The notes under the pieces were generated by a model that was not told the origin of the DNA, ran no database searches, and saw only the letters and a program-made list of their open reading frames with translations. Source: Dillenia suffruticosa (Eukaryota > Streptophyta > Magnoliopsida > Dilleniales > Dilleniaceae). From it: a stretch of 64,000 nucleotides of DNA. Both the position numbers and the translations under genes were made by a program. Below, piece by piece: positions 45,564 through 57,927 of this stretch; the first letter of the stretch is position 1; every line of letters begins with the position of its first letter. The DNA lies in assembly GCA_033439265.1 (NCBI GenBank), contig JAVTVX010000008.1, positions 3,906,001-3,970,000 of the forward strand. The letters run 5' to 3'.

Positions 45564-47429
45564 AGAGAAAGAAATGAAAACCGTCGAGCATAACGATGTT
45601 AAATAATTGCGCTTGTTGGGAGGCAACCCAAAATTTTTTAGAGTTTGATTTAATTTTTAGTATTATTTATCCCTTCTCTTAATTTTTTGCATGTGTTCAG
45701 CAATTTTCTCAAATCAAGACACAAATAGAGTGACAGTCAACTTTCGGACAGAAGCAGTCATTTTCATAAGGCGTGATCACGCGATCTCTTGCAAAAATAA
45801 TAATAATAATAATAATAATAATGTGCTTGTTGCGAATGCCCAAACCGAAGGAATCATAGAAGCGACCTCGCATTCTCCACAACGCCCGCCATCACCTTAG
45901 GGGAGTTCTCTCGTTCTTTATCTTTCTTTTCATTGTCCTCTTTCATTGCCTAGCGTCTTTCATTTCTGAGTTTAGTTTTCAATGTGCTAACTGTGAATTT
46001 CTTTAGCATTGTGTCTCCATTTCTCATCTTTTACATACATTGAGGACAATGTAGTATTTACGTGTGGGGAAGGATTTTTATTCCAATGTCATTTCTTCTA
46101 TTTTTCTTTGGAACTTCGTACCCTCTGGATTTTGTCGGATAATGATTTTGATTTAGTATATATTGTTGATTTGAGTTTGAAATACATGAAAGAGACAAGT
46201 GTGAGTAGTTATTTTTGGATAAATTGTTTTAAAGTGTCCCATTGATCTTGATGATTGAGTCATTTGAAAATGTGATAGATTTGAAACAACATTGCACAAT
46301 TTTTGTGAGAATTTGAGCCTTAAGAGCATGTCATCAAATTTGCTCTAATCTTTCTTCATGAGTGTGCATCAATCTTAGTGTGTTTATTCTAGAACTTGTT
46401 TTGCTATACTTTTTGAGACCACATCAATGAATTCATACATTAATATGATGAGAGCATTTAGGTTTACCCATTTTAACTCTCGAAAACAAACCTTCCTGTG
46501 CATAATTTTTCCCTTAGTGAAACCCTTTGAGCTTATATCCCTTTTCTTTGTTTTAACCTCATTAATTAACACATAGCCTTCTTTTTACGCTTCACCTTTT
46601 ATTTGGTCCTTATATTAAAGAAGTATGTGATTTGAGCATATATTTAGTGGTTATTTGCAAAGGGAATGAGATACTTCTATTGTGAGATTTATTTTCGGGA
46701 AGTTGATTATATACTTGGGGTGGATTGCATATGTGCGGTATTTTTCATTGATCCTCATTTAGTTTCCAAAAAAAAAAAAAAAAAAAGAAAAAGAAGAAAT
46801 TCCCAAAAGTTGAAATTGGGGAATTTGAAGAGAAAATGTGAAAAGTTTTATTGAGAGATGATAATGATCTTGATTGTGGTATCTTTCTTTTGGCTTGATT
46901 GTATTTCATGATATGGGATATAGGGGATATGTTCTTGACATGCTTCTTTGATATATTTATTACACGATACATTTATCCTTTTACCCTATCTTTACCTAAA
47001 CCACGTTACAACCCTTACAAAGACCCCCGGATTTTTATTTTGAATTCATATAAGTGGTGGTGGAGATTTGATAAATAAGTAAGCTTATGGTAATAGCATA
47101 CTATGTTTTGATTTTGAGAGTTATTGATAAATTTCCTTAAACACTTTGAGTGTATAGAGTGAAATCCTTGTGAGGGTATCGGATCTTGTTGCATTGAATT
47201 CTGATGATATTGTTGAGTCTATTGGGATGCTTATATTTTCTTTTAAAGTTTTAAAACTATGATCACTTACTCTCTGGATTGTTATTTTTACTCGAATTTT
47301 TCAATGTGTGCTGTTTTGAAATTATTTGAAGATGAATTGAAGGAAGGGAAGGAGTGAAGAGGAGAATGGTTGTGTGACATTAACCTACTGAATGCTTGAG
47401 AACAAGCATTGGTTTAGTGTGGAGGAATT
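45564..47429. other. Athila-like 3' untranslated region, no pol
   Basis: About 1.9 kb between the protease stop and the 3' LTR. It corresponds to 30194-32841 in the other element. It contains an (AAT)n microsatellite (45796-45822), an A-tract (about 46769-46786) and short ORFs not shared with the sister copy. No RT, RNase H or integrase motif is seen. A purine tract (GTGTGGAGGAATT) ends directly at the LTR. Confidence 0.75.
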
Positions 47430-48770
47430 TGATAACATACAATTTATTGAATTTATTTTTGTTATCATGGTTTGAATTTGAATTGTTTAATACCCTAATG
47501 GTTGGTTTTATTGAATTTTATTTTTACGAGATTGAATTTGAAGGCTTGGAGCAAATTGGGCTTAACAAGGAAATTTTGGAGCTAATTGAGAGTAAAGTTT
47601 ATAATGGAAAGATTCCTAATTAATTTGAAAGATTAGAAGGAAGGAAAATTGCATTATTCTTTAGGAGAAAATGTCTTCTTTCCTATTTTCTCAAGAGGAA
47701 GAGTTCTAATCAAATTAGAAGACTAGAAGGAAGGAAAGTTTCTTATTTTCTCCAAAGAGGGCTGGCTGCCCTTTCTTATTTAAATACAAAGGGGCATCAC
47801 ACAATAAGACACAACAAAAATTCTCTTTATACAAGAAGAGAGAGCTGCTGCAAAGAAACAAACAAAAATCTCTCTTTAGGTTTTAAGTTTTATTTTTTTT
47901 TCTTTCTTTTTCTTTGAAGAACACTTTTTTTGTTTATTCTCAAGAACATGGTCATTATGAGTGACTAGTTTTATTCTGATTCAAGGGAAATTTAATCGAT
48001 TGTTCTTCATTGTGAGGTTATGTATTTTATTTAATTTCTTGCATTTTTAATTCGAGTATTCGTCGATTCTTGATTTCTTTTTATGAATGATTGGTATTGG
48101 TTAATCTGACAATTTAATTCAATATCAATTTTTCTACTGCATCCAGGATTTCAGTGATCCGTAATTGTCATGAATGAATGGTACGAGTAGCAAATAGGTT
48201 ATATATGTTTATGGGTCGTTTGCCAATATTCATTTTAACCTAAAGAATTGATGAAACAAAATCGAATAATTGTACGGCTATCCTGGTTATTTGCATTTTG
48301 GTTTAACTGTTTTCACAGAACTTAATGCTGTCATTATTTGATATGGAACGCTATCGTGCCAAATTGATTAATGATAAGTTTTGATTGAATGCTGGGTTTG
48401 GTCAATTATTTTAGGAAAACACAAGATTTATTATGGCTATCCTAATAGATCTAAGGTTAAATGCTTGAATTGCAAGAATAATATTTTTAACCAATGATCA
48501 ATAAGACAATCGAATATATGAACTCTTGGATCGGAGTTTGGTAAATTGAATTTCTTTCTTTAAATTTTGGTATTTTTGCATATTTGATTTGTTTTTTAAT
48601 TTTAGTTATTTAATTTTGATTTAGGAATTTATTTTATAAACCCCCCTATTTTATTTTGGCATTTACTAAGGAGTTAAATTAACATAGTTCCCTTGGAATT
48701 CGACCTGGTAACCACTATTGCTACAGTTTGTTGCATTGGGGGAATCAGTATTAATTTGAGGGTTTCGACA
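47430..48770 (+). repeat. 3' LTR of the Athila-like fragment
   Basis: It starts TGATAACATACAATTT and ends GGGTTTCGACA. Read in reverse it matches the LTRs at 28872 and 35102. It abuts chromovirus pol at ACCCGACCAGTGCCGCGCC. Confidence 0.85.
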
Positions 48771-49370
48771 ACCCGACCAGTGCCGCGCCCCGATATGCTG
48801 GGATGAGGTCGGAGAGCGACGTCTCAGCAGCGTTGAGTTGATTGAGCAAACAAAGGACAAAGTTAAGGTCATCCGTGAGCGGATGAAAGCTGTCTAAGAC
48901 AGACAGAAGACGTATGTTGATCGTAGGCAGCGACCTCTTGAGTTTGCTATGGGAGATATGGTTTTCTTGAGAATATCTCCTTAGAAGGGAGTTATATGGT
49001 TCAGGCAGCGGGGCAAGTTGAGCCCCAAATATATTGGTCCCTTCCGTATTCTTGAGAGGGTGGGAGTGTGGCATATAGATTGGAGCTGCCAGATGAACTA
49101 TCTCGTATTCACGATGTATTCCATATCTCAATACTCAGGAAATACTTGGCTGATCCTTCTCATGTACTTGAGCCTCCACCTGTTGAGTTACGAGAGGACC
49201 TTAGTCTTCCAGTTTAGCCCGCGACTATTCTAGATCGGCAAGTCAGAAATCTGCGGAGCAAGGAAGTCACATTGGTCAGAGTTTTGTGGAGTAGTGATCA
49301 GGTTGAGGAGGAGACCTGGGAGCCCGAAGAGGCTATGAGGAGACAGTATCCCCATTTATTTGCAATTTAG
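48771..49370 (+). pseudogene. Chromovirus integrase C-terminus and chromodomain remnant
   Basis: With several stops and shifts, the sequence reads CRAPICWDEVGER, then VIRERMKAV, RRQRPLEFAMGDMVFL, RGKLSPKYIGPFRILERVG, HDVFHISILRKYLADPSHVL, and finally a chromodomain-like RSKEVTLVRVLW...EEETWEPEEAM, ending at TAG 49368-49370. This is the standard end of plant chromovirus polyproteins; the chromodomain directs integration to heterochromatin. RT and the rest of integrase have been lost. Confidence 0.88.
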
Positions 49371-49418
49371 TCCTTTTTTAGTTTCGAGAACGAAACTTGA
49401 TTTTAGGGGGTTAGAAAA

Positions 49419-49471
49419 TATAATACCGAAAAAAAAAATCCCAAATTGGATTAGGGCTAAAAAGCCCTAAT

Positions 49472-49507
<36 letters not shown>

Positions 49508-52107
49508 TCTCCCTCTCACTCCGCCTCTTCCCCTTCCCGCAACCCGCCGCCCTCCCTCGCCCAAATCGGCCGCTCTCCTCCGCCTGCACCGCCGCTCGCC
49601 ACCATCTTCTTCTCTCCCTCTCTATCTTTCCCTCTTGGATTCTCTCTCTCACTATTTCTCTCTCTCTCCGCTGCTCACTCTCTCTCTATCTCTTGCGATC
49701 TTCCTCCCTCTAGATCGCGCTCCACCGCGGTCTCTCTCCCTTCCACCACCCACCGCCGCTGCTCCTTTCTCTCGCGAGCACTACCCCTCCGCAAGCAGCG
49801 CGACCCCTGCACTGCGTGAGCGAGCCCCAGCACGAGCGCTAGCGCGCGACCCACTGCGCGAGCGCGCGTGCCTCACATCGTGCGATCCACTCAATGAGCG
49901 CGAGCCTTAGCCCTTGAGCGCACGCCAGGCCGCGAGGCCCACCAGGCCCGCAGACCCAGCAGCCCGCAGGCCCATCAGGCAGCAGGCCCAGCAGCCCGCA
50001 GTCCCCAGGCCCGCAAGCCCACTGTAGCCCGCGGCCCACTGAAGCCCACTGCGGCCCCTGGCTCACAGCCCGAGACGGCCTGTGATAGTCCGCGAGTCTC
50101 TACATAGGTAGATGACTCAGAGTTTTGATTTTTGCACTAGGGTTTCGAATTTCCTTAGTAATTGGATTTAAATTGCTCATATGTGTTTCAAATTTTGAAA
50201 CATTTCAGGGTAGACCAATCCGACGGGCGAACAATAGCTAGATCTGAAACCCGAGGAACCCTAGGTGAGAAAAACGCACTCATTTCAAAGTTTGAATAAA
50301 TTTTGTTGATTTTCGGTTGAATTTAAAATCGGAAGTTATATATCTATTCGAAAATGTGTTAAATTCGAGAAAAATTTGAGAAAATGAGAAATACTGGAAA
50401 TTTGATCATTGGTGAGCCAAATGATTCAAAATTTGAGGAAAACGAGAATTTAGAAATGATTATGTAAATTAAGGTTATATTAAATTGGAAAGAAAAATTG
50501 AAAATCCCTTATTAGAGTTTTATTTGATATAAAAAAATTTGATAATCGGATTAAGTTGATCTTTTTGGAGACTCGAGAAGTCAGAATTGATTCATTTTGA
50601 AAATAGGGAGTGTCCACCCTCCCATATATAGTGAGTGAGACTCTAATCTCTTGCATAAAATAGTAAAACATGTTTTCTTTCGTATTTTCGATAAAACATG
50701 CTTTTGATATACATTGATCTGACCTATGTTATTAAATTTCAAATCTGTTTGTGATTATTGGAGTGTCTTAAATTATGTTTACGAGGACTATGCATCCATG
50801 GTTTGAAATGAAACAAAAATTGTGTCATTACTTGAAAATTGATAATTTCTTTTTCTACCGTTGTATTGATATGCTGTTTTGAAATGATTTGATGAAACGT
50901 ATTGACACGCAGAATTGAAATGCTTTGATGAACTATGTGGGTTGGATGCCCACTAGTTATGCGATGATGTGATTTTACTTGTGGGACGTTGTGCCCTTGT
51001 GATACTATGATGATTCCGTAGCTACGAAGGGTGTTTGTAGAGGTACGGATTGCCTGGATACGTTTCTACAAGAGGTATCCGTAAACGTCATTTATTCTAA
51101 GGGCTATAGGCGCGGCCGGTTGAACCCACGTAGGGGGAGGACGTGTGTGACGCCACCGTCTAGCACCGGGCGGGGTCCTATACACGATGATGAGTTTGGC
51201 CTATCGAACTCATGGCCAACGTTGGGGTAGAGAGTGTTTTAAAGTCTATGCATAAAAAACCCCCGATGCGTCTATCCTTGGTCACGGTTGATCTTTGTCA
51301 GGTTCATTTTTGGCTCGCTCTAATGTTACTTGATTTTAAATGGATGCATACATGCTTGTTATCGTGTGATTGATTAAATGATTTCAAATTGTTAAATATA
51401 TCATGTTTTGCTGCGAAATGTAAATTTTTGTTTCGGATGATATTATTTGACACTCCAATGGTTCACCCATACTATTTATATTTGATATTATCCACCTCAC
51501 TCACTGGGTATCTTCCCATGATATTCACCTCTCTTTTCCTTTCTCAGACAAGATTATTGTGATAGAGCGACGACACAGGCTCTAAAGCGGAGTTGGTATT
51601 CACGACGGTGAGATTTACTTCAAATAAAAATATGAAATCTTAATTTACTTCCGACCCTACGAGGTCTTGACACTAGAGTCCGTAGTTGGCCGTGTACTTA
51701 TTTTGGGATGACTGTATAATTTAACTCTCATATTTCATTTGTATTGAGGCTATTGTACGTATTTGAATGTTACTTGGGAAAATTATTGTATCTTATATAA
51801 AATTTAGGTTCGCTTGGTGTGATGGCTGTTCATGTTTTAGTTGGGCATGATAGTAGAGGTCTGTGGTTAGGACTGCTACAAATTTTATTGCCTTGCCTTG
51901 TTCTGGATGTTAGCTGTGGTATTTGTTGATTTTGGAGAGATCGGGATGACCATTTGTTTATTTTACAGGATGAATGTGATATACAGGTGAAATTGTACAT
52001 GGGAAACCTCCGATTTATGGGGAGGTTTTGCCCGATTTTCTGTAAAAATACAGTTGGCATTCAGGGACAATGGACGGCTGTTCACGATCCCGGTTCGGGG
52101 CGTGACA
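49419..52107 (+). repeat. 3' LTR of the chromovirus, 2.7 kb
   Basis: It starts TATAATACCG (TGTAACACCG in the 5' copy, altered) after the purine tract TTTTAGGGGGTTAGAA, and ends GGGGCGTGACA. It has a (CT)n run at about 49473-49503 and a GC-rich 5' third (49510-50070), then becomes AT-rich. No true gene inside. Confidence 0.88.
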
Positions 52108-52959
52108 GAAACTCTCAAACTAAAAAGATAGTCATTTTCTCTTCTAATCTCTTCTTTTCTTTTTTGAATCTGTCCATCAAAATATAATGTAAGTGACCGT
52201 TTGCCTTTGGTCTTCATTTCGGTGACCATGTGCCCTTGCTCTCAATTCAACTCCAATAGAGAGTATGGATACCTACGTTGGTCACGAGCATGAAACGGAC
52301 GAGATGAAACAAAAGGTATGAGACAAGACAAAATGGGCGAAACGAAGATTTTAAAATTGCATAAATATAAAATTAGAAACAAAATATCAAAATTTCCGCT
52401 GATATCTTTGTCTCCTTCTCTAAGTCCCTAAAAAATGAGTTACAAAAATTTAACTGATTTTTATTCGCCAAAATGAAGTGAAGATAATTTTTGATTTTGT
52501 GAACCTTTTTCCTTTATAGAAAGCAACAGCCAAGCATACATAATGGTCCACAATTTTGAAAACAAAACTATGCATTAAACCAACAGAGCATTGTTAATAC
52601 ATATACATGTGAATCCTAGTGAAGAATATTTGCCCTACTACATAACACTGACTCAATTGATCATCCGCAATTATGCTTACAGATCTACGAGAATTATTTT
52701 CTACTCTTGCAAGGGGAAATTTTGCTGGTGAATCGAACGGGCTCCTCGACCATTGAAGCTTAAAAAGCACTAGCTAACTCAGTGGCTAATATCAAGTGTC
52801 CTGCTTATGAATTTAAAACTTGGCAACCTTCATCCCCGTTCCATTGCTCCAAATAAGAGATAACATGAACCGGAAAGGAAGAGGTACCTAAAGACACCAG
52901 AGAATTCCGGATATGTATTGGACAAGCCGTGTTTTATAAGTTATCAAAACATCTAAATT

Positions 52960-53052
52960 CTATGCTAGTACGATCGGGAATATTACTACTGCCAATACTA
53001 TATAAGAAATTCCAATAGCAAGTGCAAGATCAAATGTAACACCTGGAGCCAT
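52960..53052 (-). CDS. Small membrane peptide ORF (30 aa), unknown family
   Basis: ATG to TAG encodes MAPGVTFDLALAIGISYIVL plus a further ten mostly hydrophobic residues ending in IVLA. One transmembrane helix fills nearly the whole peptide. Upstream (minus strand) there is a CT/GA-rich leader-like tract at 53095-53141, typical of plant 5' leaders. The unit B copy at 19436 has the same ORF with a one-base insertion. Amino-acid changes between the two are conservative (I/V). I do not recognise the family, and it could instead be the last exon of a longer membrane-protein gene. Confidence 0.4.
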   Translation of the reverse strand: MAPGVTFDLALAIGISYIVLAVVIFPIVLA

Positions 53053-53094
53053 GATATGGGGGTTTAGTTTAAGGGTAGCAACTCTGTCTCTGTG

Positions 53095-53112
53095 CATGTG
53101 TGTGTGTGAGAT

Positions 53113-53141
<29 letters not shown>
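53095..53141. repeat. (TG)n(GA)n microsatellite
   Basis: A compound dinucleotide run just upstream of the small ORF; the counterpart of 19557-19599. Confidence 0.8.
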
Positions 53142-53143
<2 letters not shown>

Positions 53144-54007
53144 TGCTCACGGGAAGGGAGTCTACCAAGAAATATACTGACTTTAAACTGCATTGGCCAT
53201 AGATGCATGTGCAAGTCTCAGATGCATGTTTGTGAATTGAAATAAGTCAATTTAGGGTGTTCATAACAAGTAAAAACAATGGATGTGTTATTTGAAGTAT
53301 ACCAATAGGGTGAGCAAAATGTTAGCAGTCCACATGATTTGCTCATCTGAATTGATGAATGGATCTGTACATTATAGATGTGCAGTAAAACTAACTTTCT
53401 TGACATCGAAAGCAGGGATTAGATTTACCGGTCTGAGAAAACACATTTGCATTATTAGCCGAGTAGGAAGACTCTAGCATGGCCGGGCAGCATGCCTGGC
53501 CCCTGCATTGCCGCTCTTGGCCTGCCTTTTAGACCAAATCTAAGATTCAGTCTGGCCAAAATTTGTCAGGGTCAAGTTTGGGATTGCATCTCCCCAGTCA
53601 TGCAAAAGCCTAATCTAGCCATGCTCAGGACTACTAATAAGTAGTAACATCAAGATTTACCCCGCTACCTCCTGTATCAATCTGATTGTTCAGGATAGTC
53701 TCAAAATGAGGGGGAAGAAACTCGTAATGTAATATCAAAAAGCATACATGAACAAAGCATATGAAGTCTATGACTATTCAAAACAGGCAACTAGGTTGAA
53801 AACCCAGAGGCAAAAGATCTGGAGATGTACCTGTATCTTTTTCTCAGGTGAAAATATGCATGCTTGTAATATGAACAGATATAAAATCCAATAATAAACC
53901 CTACGAAAATTTAATACCCTACAATCAATATTCAGAATCAAATGGCAATGTGCCCGGTTTCTTACCTCATCAAGAGACACGGCAAGCTACAGAAGATGCC
54001 AACCACA

Positions 54008-54109
54008 TCAGAGTTTGGACAGCAGTATTGCTAGTTCCTCATCAGACAACTTCAGATCAGTGCATGCTCCAATTGCTTCAGCAAGTCTGGCAGCTAATTG
54101 ATGCTTACA
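54008..54109 (-). pseudogene. ZSWIM7/SWS1-like last exon (SWIM zinc finger), stranded fragment
   Basis: After a TTTCTTTCTAG acceptor, 102 bp encode CKHQLAARLAEAIGACTDLK followed by LSDEELAILLSKL and a TGA. This is the C-terminal end of the plant SWIM zinc-finger protein related to ZSWIM7/SWS1 (SSN2 in Arabidopsis), a RAD51-paralogue partner in homologous recombination. The CKH carries the final Cys-x-His of the SWIM finger. The preceding exons should lie to the right on the minus strand, but the sequence becomes the PPR pseudogene at about 54235. The reading frame itself is undamaged. It seems to be a gene piece cut off by the rearrangement; it is a live exon only if a long intron spans the PPR block. 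Confidence 0.75.
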
Positions 54110-54234
54110 CTAGAAAGAAAAGACTAATCAGGCATGGCAGATGCCAAAGTACAACAATTTCATTTTGTAGCATGTGTCTGAGACAGACTTGAAGAACTAA
54201 ACTCAGTAACCAGCAACTAACCCATAGTTACACA

Positions 54235-55020
54235 ACAAGGTGAGAAATTTCTCCAAACCCTAATCGACCGCAATTTAATGTTGATCGACTTGATGAAATC
54301 TTGAGTGAATTTCTAGGCTCAAATGTTGAATTGGAAGAATTTGATTTTTAGGAGAAGAGTTGGGATGTTTTGGGTGTAATTAAGGGTTTAGGGTTTTACA
54401 AGAAATGTGATCTGGCTTTAAAGGTATTTAAGTGGGTTAGAAGTCATGATAAGGCTAAATTGCTTGTGAAGAACTCTGTGCCTTGATTATTAATATTTTA
54501 GGGAAAAAAGGTGTGGTTTCCGTTGCAGGATCATTACTTAATGACCTTCTTAAAGACAGATTTTGCATAGATGTCTATGCTTATACTTCTTTAATAACTG
54601 CGTATGCTAGTAATGGAAGGTACACAGAGTCTGTGTTGGTGTTTAAAAAGATGGAGGAAGAGGGTGGTAAACCTACATTGATTATTTATAATGTGATTTT
54701 GAATGTCCATGGGAAAATGGGTATGCCGTGGAATAAGATTACGGGGGTTGTCGAGGGGATGAGGAGTGACGGGGTTGATCCGGATGCATGTATGTATGAC
54801 ACTGTTATAAGTTGTTGTAAGCGTGGGTCTTTGTATGTTGAAGCTGCTGAGGCTTTTGAAGAGATAAAATTAGCAGGTTTTAGACCGGATAGGGTCAGTG
54901 GCATAGGGCAAGATTTTGATTTTAGAAGATTTGCCAGATTGAAATTTTTGTTCAAGTAAAAATCTTCCTCTGCAAAGATAGTGTCTGAATATAAATTTCC
55001 GGAGAACTTTGTATAGATTT
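54235..55020 (+). pseudogene. PPR pseudogene, copy C (shorter)
   Basis: Counterpart of 25945-26718. It starts inside the coding region at ACAACAAGGTGAGAAATTTC, so the leader and first 100 or so codons are absent. A 4-bp deletion at about 54478 (CTCTGTGCC against CTCTGTTGTTGCC) breaks the frame before the ILGKKG segment, and earlier stops are shared with copy B. The three PPR motifs are readable in 54483-54959. The non-PPR tail is shared with copy B, which shows that truncation came before duplication. Confidence 0.85.
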
Positions 55021-55299
55021 TGCATTCTCAGTTTTCTATTCTGATCAATATGCTATTTCTTCTAGGGTGCTGTTATGTATAAGGGTGCTACCTTGCTTTA
55101 ATTTGCTAATGATCATGCCCCTTAAACCCTGAGTGGGTATAGTGTAACAAAGAACCCTGATTTCTTATTGGTTTCCTTGTTGAATATGATTTTCACTTTG
55201 AATTGATGCTATAGCTGAAGGTGGTGACCATGAAAATAAACTGCAGACGTAATGAAATGTCTATCCACTCATTTGCAAATCCAAAACCAACTAGTATCA

Positions 55300-57150
55300 T
55301 GGTGTGCATTTTGTCCTTTACTTACCATGTACCGGCAACAAAATGGTTCCCCCCCCCCCAAAAAAAAACAACAAAACCAAAGAAAGAATGTAAATTATCC
55401 TTGGATGCCCATCTTCTATTGCCTATTAATCCAACTTAGTCGGTCTTTCTTATTTTGTCTATTATTTGACGTGGGCTTAGAAGCCTTAACATGGAAAATC
55501 TTTATTTGCTTACTTTTCATTAAACCCTGGGCTTTGTATTTCCACCAAAAAAAAAAAAAAAAAAAAATTTGATTCTGAAAGTGTTGCAAGTTTCAACACT
55601 AAGAGCAGCTGGTCAAATTTTAAACTATTCACTTTGTGCATTCAAGTGGGAGGGATGAGTTTAAATTCTTTTTTCCTTCGCAGCATTGGTCAGATGTGTG
55701 AACAGGTCTTTGTTTTGCACTTGATTTTATAATTACCTGGTTCTTTATACTTTTTTTCTAAGATTATAATCTGTGATGAGAAGCTGAAAAAAATCTTTGG
55801 TGGAAAAGACCGTGTTGTATTCCTTGAGATTGCTGGTTTTATAAATCCTCATTTTCTCAAGCGAACATCATCTATTGTTTGTAAGTGGATTTTGGATTAG
55901 AAAAATTATTTGCTGAAGTGCTTTTGTATATGGCGGTCTATTTGATGATAGCAGTTTGTAGGAAATAGGGTGGGGGGACTTTATGCATTGTGACTTAGTA
56001 GACTTTCATTTTTGTTCCCGATAGCTGCTATGAACTTCTACTCTGTTAGCTTTGCTTCATGGTATATTCTTGCACTCATGTTATATTAACCTAATACACA
56101 GGCTTATAAAATTTTGGGTCTTCAAATACGGTAGTTTCCCTTTCAGGGGCCTGCATGAAAAGAAAGTACCAGAACTTCAGATGAGCATCACAGCTTCTCA
56201 ATGTTGGTGATATTATCATCTTGAGAAATGTGCTATGTTTCAGGTTTTAAAGTTTAGCAGAAACCTGAATTGGATACCTGGGTTTTGGTTCATCCTTGAA
56301 TGTTTTAAATGTTTATATGCAGCCTACTTGTTTCAAGGTTAATGGTGATTGATCATATGGTGTCCATGTTACTGTATTTGTATTTCTGTTAACCATGATG
56401 CATAAGATATTGACGATTCCATGCCAACATTATGAAATTTTGATGTCAATTAGAGTCTCATCACAAGTCACAGTATGCAAATGAGTAAAAAATAGGCTGG
56501 TTAGTGTGGAATAATCTGTTGGACCGACTTTCTTTGGTTTGACAGGGTTTTGCCAATAATGGTGTAGATTTTATATTTTTGCTGATTTCTGATTCTACCT
56601 ATTTAAATTCTTCTATGCCTTTTAGGGGCTTCATATGCTCTTGAATGGTAAAGATAACAGAGCGAAGGGCATGGATTTCGATCACCCCACACCTGCATAC
56701 ACTATTATAGGCTATCAAAGGTTTAACTGCTTGGTTGATGTTGGCAAGTGAAAGAAATTTCAAAAAAAAGGTCAGGTATATTTTGAAAAAAAATATGCTT
56801 GTTTGGAAAATCTTAACTTGGTTTGATTTGTTTTTATTTTGTTTATTTTATTCTATTCATATGATTTTGCCTCGAAGGAACATTTACACATCAAATGGAT
56901 CAATTTATTTTATTAAAAGATTATGTAATATAGCATTTGGTTAATTATTTTATGCTCTGTCAAGTTTGAGATGGACAAAATCAGGGGTCAGAAAATAGCA
57001 TTCCCCAATAGAAAAATATTGGAAATGAATAGAAAAAATTTGAAGCTCTTGATATGGATAGAAAGAAGCTTTTTTCTTCATTCAACATAAACCTTTTCCA
57101 TTTAAGATTTTGAACTGTAATCTTCTAGGAGACGATACCCATCCCTTCTG
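55300..57150. repeat. SWIB-fragment block, unit C copy
   Basis: Third copy of the block at 8041 and 26985, following the PPR pseudogene with the same spacing as in unit B. It has a C-tract then A-tract at about 55349-55368 and a longer A-tract near 55548-55567. Confidence 0.8.
55763..55880 (+). pseudogene. SWIB/MDM2-domain exon fragment, copy C
   Basis: Open frame with the same acceptor and GTAAGT donor. The conserved GFLEI core reads VFLEI (GGA to GTA), a change in a position kept in most SWIB domains, and AGLI reads AGFI. No other domain exon is present. Confidence 0.75.
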
Positions 57151-57314
57151 CATTTGAGGGACATGTATATACATAACAAAGAAAAACTGTAGAAAACACT
57201 CTCCATAGCATTTTTGCCACTGGACTACCAGTGCAAACTTTGGTGATGTGCTTGGAGGCCTGTCTGAGCCTTTCTAGTATTACACCATACAATATGTAAT
57301 GCCAATTCTTGAAC

Positions 57315-57400
57315 CTGTTGAAGGATAAAGCTCCATGAACACCCGAAAAACCCACCACAATCACCATGCCATACGAAGGGATCTTATCCCCTTTCTTGGT
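57315..57400 (-). pseudogene. RLP C-terminal relic, copy C
   Basis: The minus strand reads GDKIPSYGMVIVVGFSGVHG then ALSFNR, the same transmembrane segment as 10310-10480. The tail after FNR has been deleted. Confidence 0.65.
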
Positions 57401-57927
57401 GAATTCTAGTGATCTAATCAATAGGCTTCAAATTTCTTAGGTTTCTTGAATCTGTGGGTGCATCTTAAAACTCTTGTAGAATCTCAGAGTTTGGTGATGT
57501 GTTGTGTTCTGACTTTGAATATGATATTTATTATGATTAAGAGTGACTTTGATTTTTTCATGTTATATAATATTTTTTTATTGATTGTGGCAAAAATAAA
57601 AATTTTAGTCATTTTAAAAGTGTGTCAAAACTCAAAGGAATATATCAAGTTTTGAGAAAATAACAGCCACTCTTAACTATGAGTAGTATCAATTTTCTCT
57701 TGAAATCGATTTGCTATTTTGTACGAGTACAAAGATCATAGTAGTGTTTTTTTTTTTTTTTAAGTAACATTTTTGCTTCTTTCCCTATGTTTTATAGGGC
57801 TTCATTTGAATTCTTGCAGAAACTACTCTAGGACTTTGTTCCCTTTCCTCTGTTTCTCAAAAGAATTTGGATCCTAGCTTGTTCATGGTAAAGAAATTTC
57901 TAAGAGCCAAGACAAAGAAAGCTGATC

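Larger units (their letters stand above)
43866..52107 (+). mobile_element. Chromovirus (Ty3/gypsy) LTR element with its interior replaced by an Athila-like fragment
   Basis: The ends are TGTAACACCG...GGGGCGTGACA with a perfect 5-bp target duplication GAAAC (43861-43865 and 52108-52112); the flanks rejoin the unit sequence known from 17750. Only about 600 bp of the 5' LTR remains (43866-44471). Then come Athila-like gag-protease and its 3' LTR (44495-48770), a chromovirus integrase C-terminus with chromodomain (48771-49370), a purine tract, and a full 3' LTR (49419-52107). The order shows an Athila-like element that had landed in chromovirus pol, followed by a large deletion that joined the outer LTR to Athila gag. 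Neither element can move by itself. Confidence 0.88.
52108..53625. repeat. smORF block, unit C copy
   Basis: It matches 17750-20060 in unit B minus some of that copy's extra DNA. It carries the intact 30-codon ORF, then continues into the ZSWIM-like exon region. Repeated GGCCAAAATTTGTCAGGG words lie near its right end. Confidence 0.65.

Noticed and set aside
57125..57421. 98-codon minus-strand ORF as a gene
   Set aside because: Only the DKIPSYGMVIVVGF part has meaning, as an RLP relic. The ORF is not preserved in the two sister blocks.
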